64,000 nt of DNA from Microcebus murinus (lineage: Eukaryota > Chordata > Mammalia > Primates > Cheirogaleidae). The translations under genes were made by a program, and so were the position numbers. Shown here in pieces: positions 63,516 to 64,000 of this stretch; the stretch's first letter is position 1, and every line of letters starts with the position of its first letter. The stretch is taken from assembly GCF_040939455.1 (NCBI RefSeq), contig NC_134108.1, positions 35,818,501 through 35,882,500 of the forward strand. Reading direction: 5' to 3'. The notes beneath the pieces are model-generated. The model searched no databases. It worked only from the letters and a program-made list of their open reading frames with translations, and was not told where the DNA came from.

Positions 63516-64000
63516 CTAACAAGGATATTTAATTTTATTGTTTCATATACGATAATATCTAAATTTTCACACACTATCAATACAATTCCCTCTTTCCGAC
63601 AAGGTAAGGGTGGGAGTAAACAGGACCAGTGAGCCCACTTTTAGCTGCACTCAGAACACAGCTGTGGGAGGAGGAATCAACACCGTGTGAAAAAGACAGA
63701 TCCACCAAAGGATAAAAATGTGCCTTTCCACTTGGATGACAAGTTGATGACGTGGATATCTTCACAGAGGAGAGAAGCATTGTAAAGCTTCCATTTGAGT
63801 CACTGGTTTTTTTCCAGATATGGTAACTTGTTCCCAAACCTAACATACTGTGAAGGCTGTGGCAGAATGTGCAATGTGCTTGGAAAATTATGGGGGGATA
63901 CTCTTATTCAATAGGGAATGCTATAAAAGCAGGACATTTTCTCAATAGAAATTTCCAAAACAAGGTCTCTATTAATTATCCTTAAATGTAAATGCCTCCC

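Overview
The window is ordinary nuclear DNA from a primate, very probably a strepsirrhine (lemur or loris group). Two things show this. The spliced exons encode proteins almost identical to human HDDC2 and TPD52L1. The younger Alu elements carry strepsirrhine-type features, with 'GCCCAGGCTAGAGTG' and 'CAGCCTAGCTCACA' in the left arm and an extended middle linker before 'TAGTAGAGAC'. There are no operons, CRISPR arrays or prokaryotic features. Coding sequence is only about 0.9 kb of 64 kb. The rest is introns, intergenic DNA and interspersed repeats.

Layout. Positions 1-10200 hold the 3' part of HDDC2 (+ strand, HD-domain 5'-deoxynucleotidase): three coding exons (2254-2322, 8866-9004, 9850-9947), a short 3' UTR and a poly(A) signal at 10175-10180. 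Positions 10200 to about 14400 are the intergenic space between two converging genes, with a Tigger-type DNA transposon. From about 14400 to the right edge lies TPD52L1 (- strand, tumor protein D52-like 1/D53). Six recognised coding exons are present (14536-14664, 19333-19393, 22340-22378, 27449-27550, 32577-32725, 41196-41311). Exon 1, with the start codon and promoter, was not found and should lie beyond position 64000. All TPD52L1 exon junctions agree in phase, and the assembled reading frame covers the protein from about residue 7 to the C-terminal ELQC.

The most interesting observation is a candidate 15-nt frame-preserving microexon of TPD52L1 at 24062-24076 (- strand). It has good splice signals and the right phase on both sides. 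It sits just upstream, in transcript order, of the alternative exon that carries the RHSIS motif. It would insert a serine-rich pentapeptide in the linker after the coiled-coil/GDM region, where the paralogue TPD52L2 also carries an insertion.

Repeats include dimeric Alus and FLAM monomers, MIR and L2 fragments, several old L1 3' ends, one L1 3' end that resembles a strepsirrhine-specific family, a MaLR LTR, two copies of one LTR family, hAT/MER elements (MER20, MER5A-like), and simple repeats. The simple repeats include a 295-bp pure polypyrimidine tract grown from an Alu tail. A nested L1/hAT/LTR stack lies at 50.9-52.5 kb. Repeat names come from memory of consensus sequences, and their boundaries are approximate. 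I saw no novel multi-gene system.
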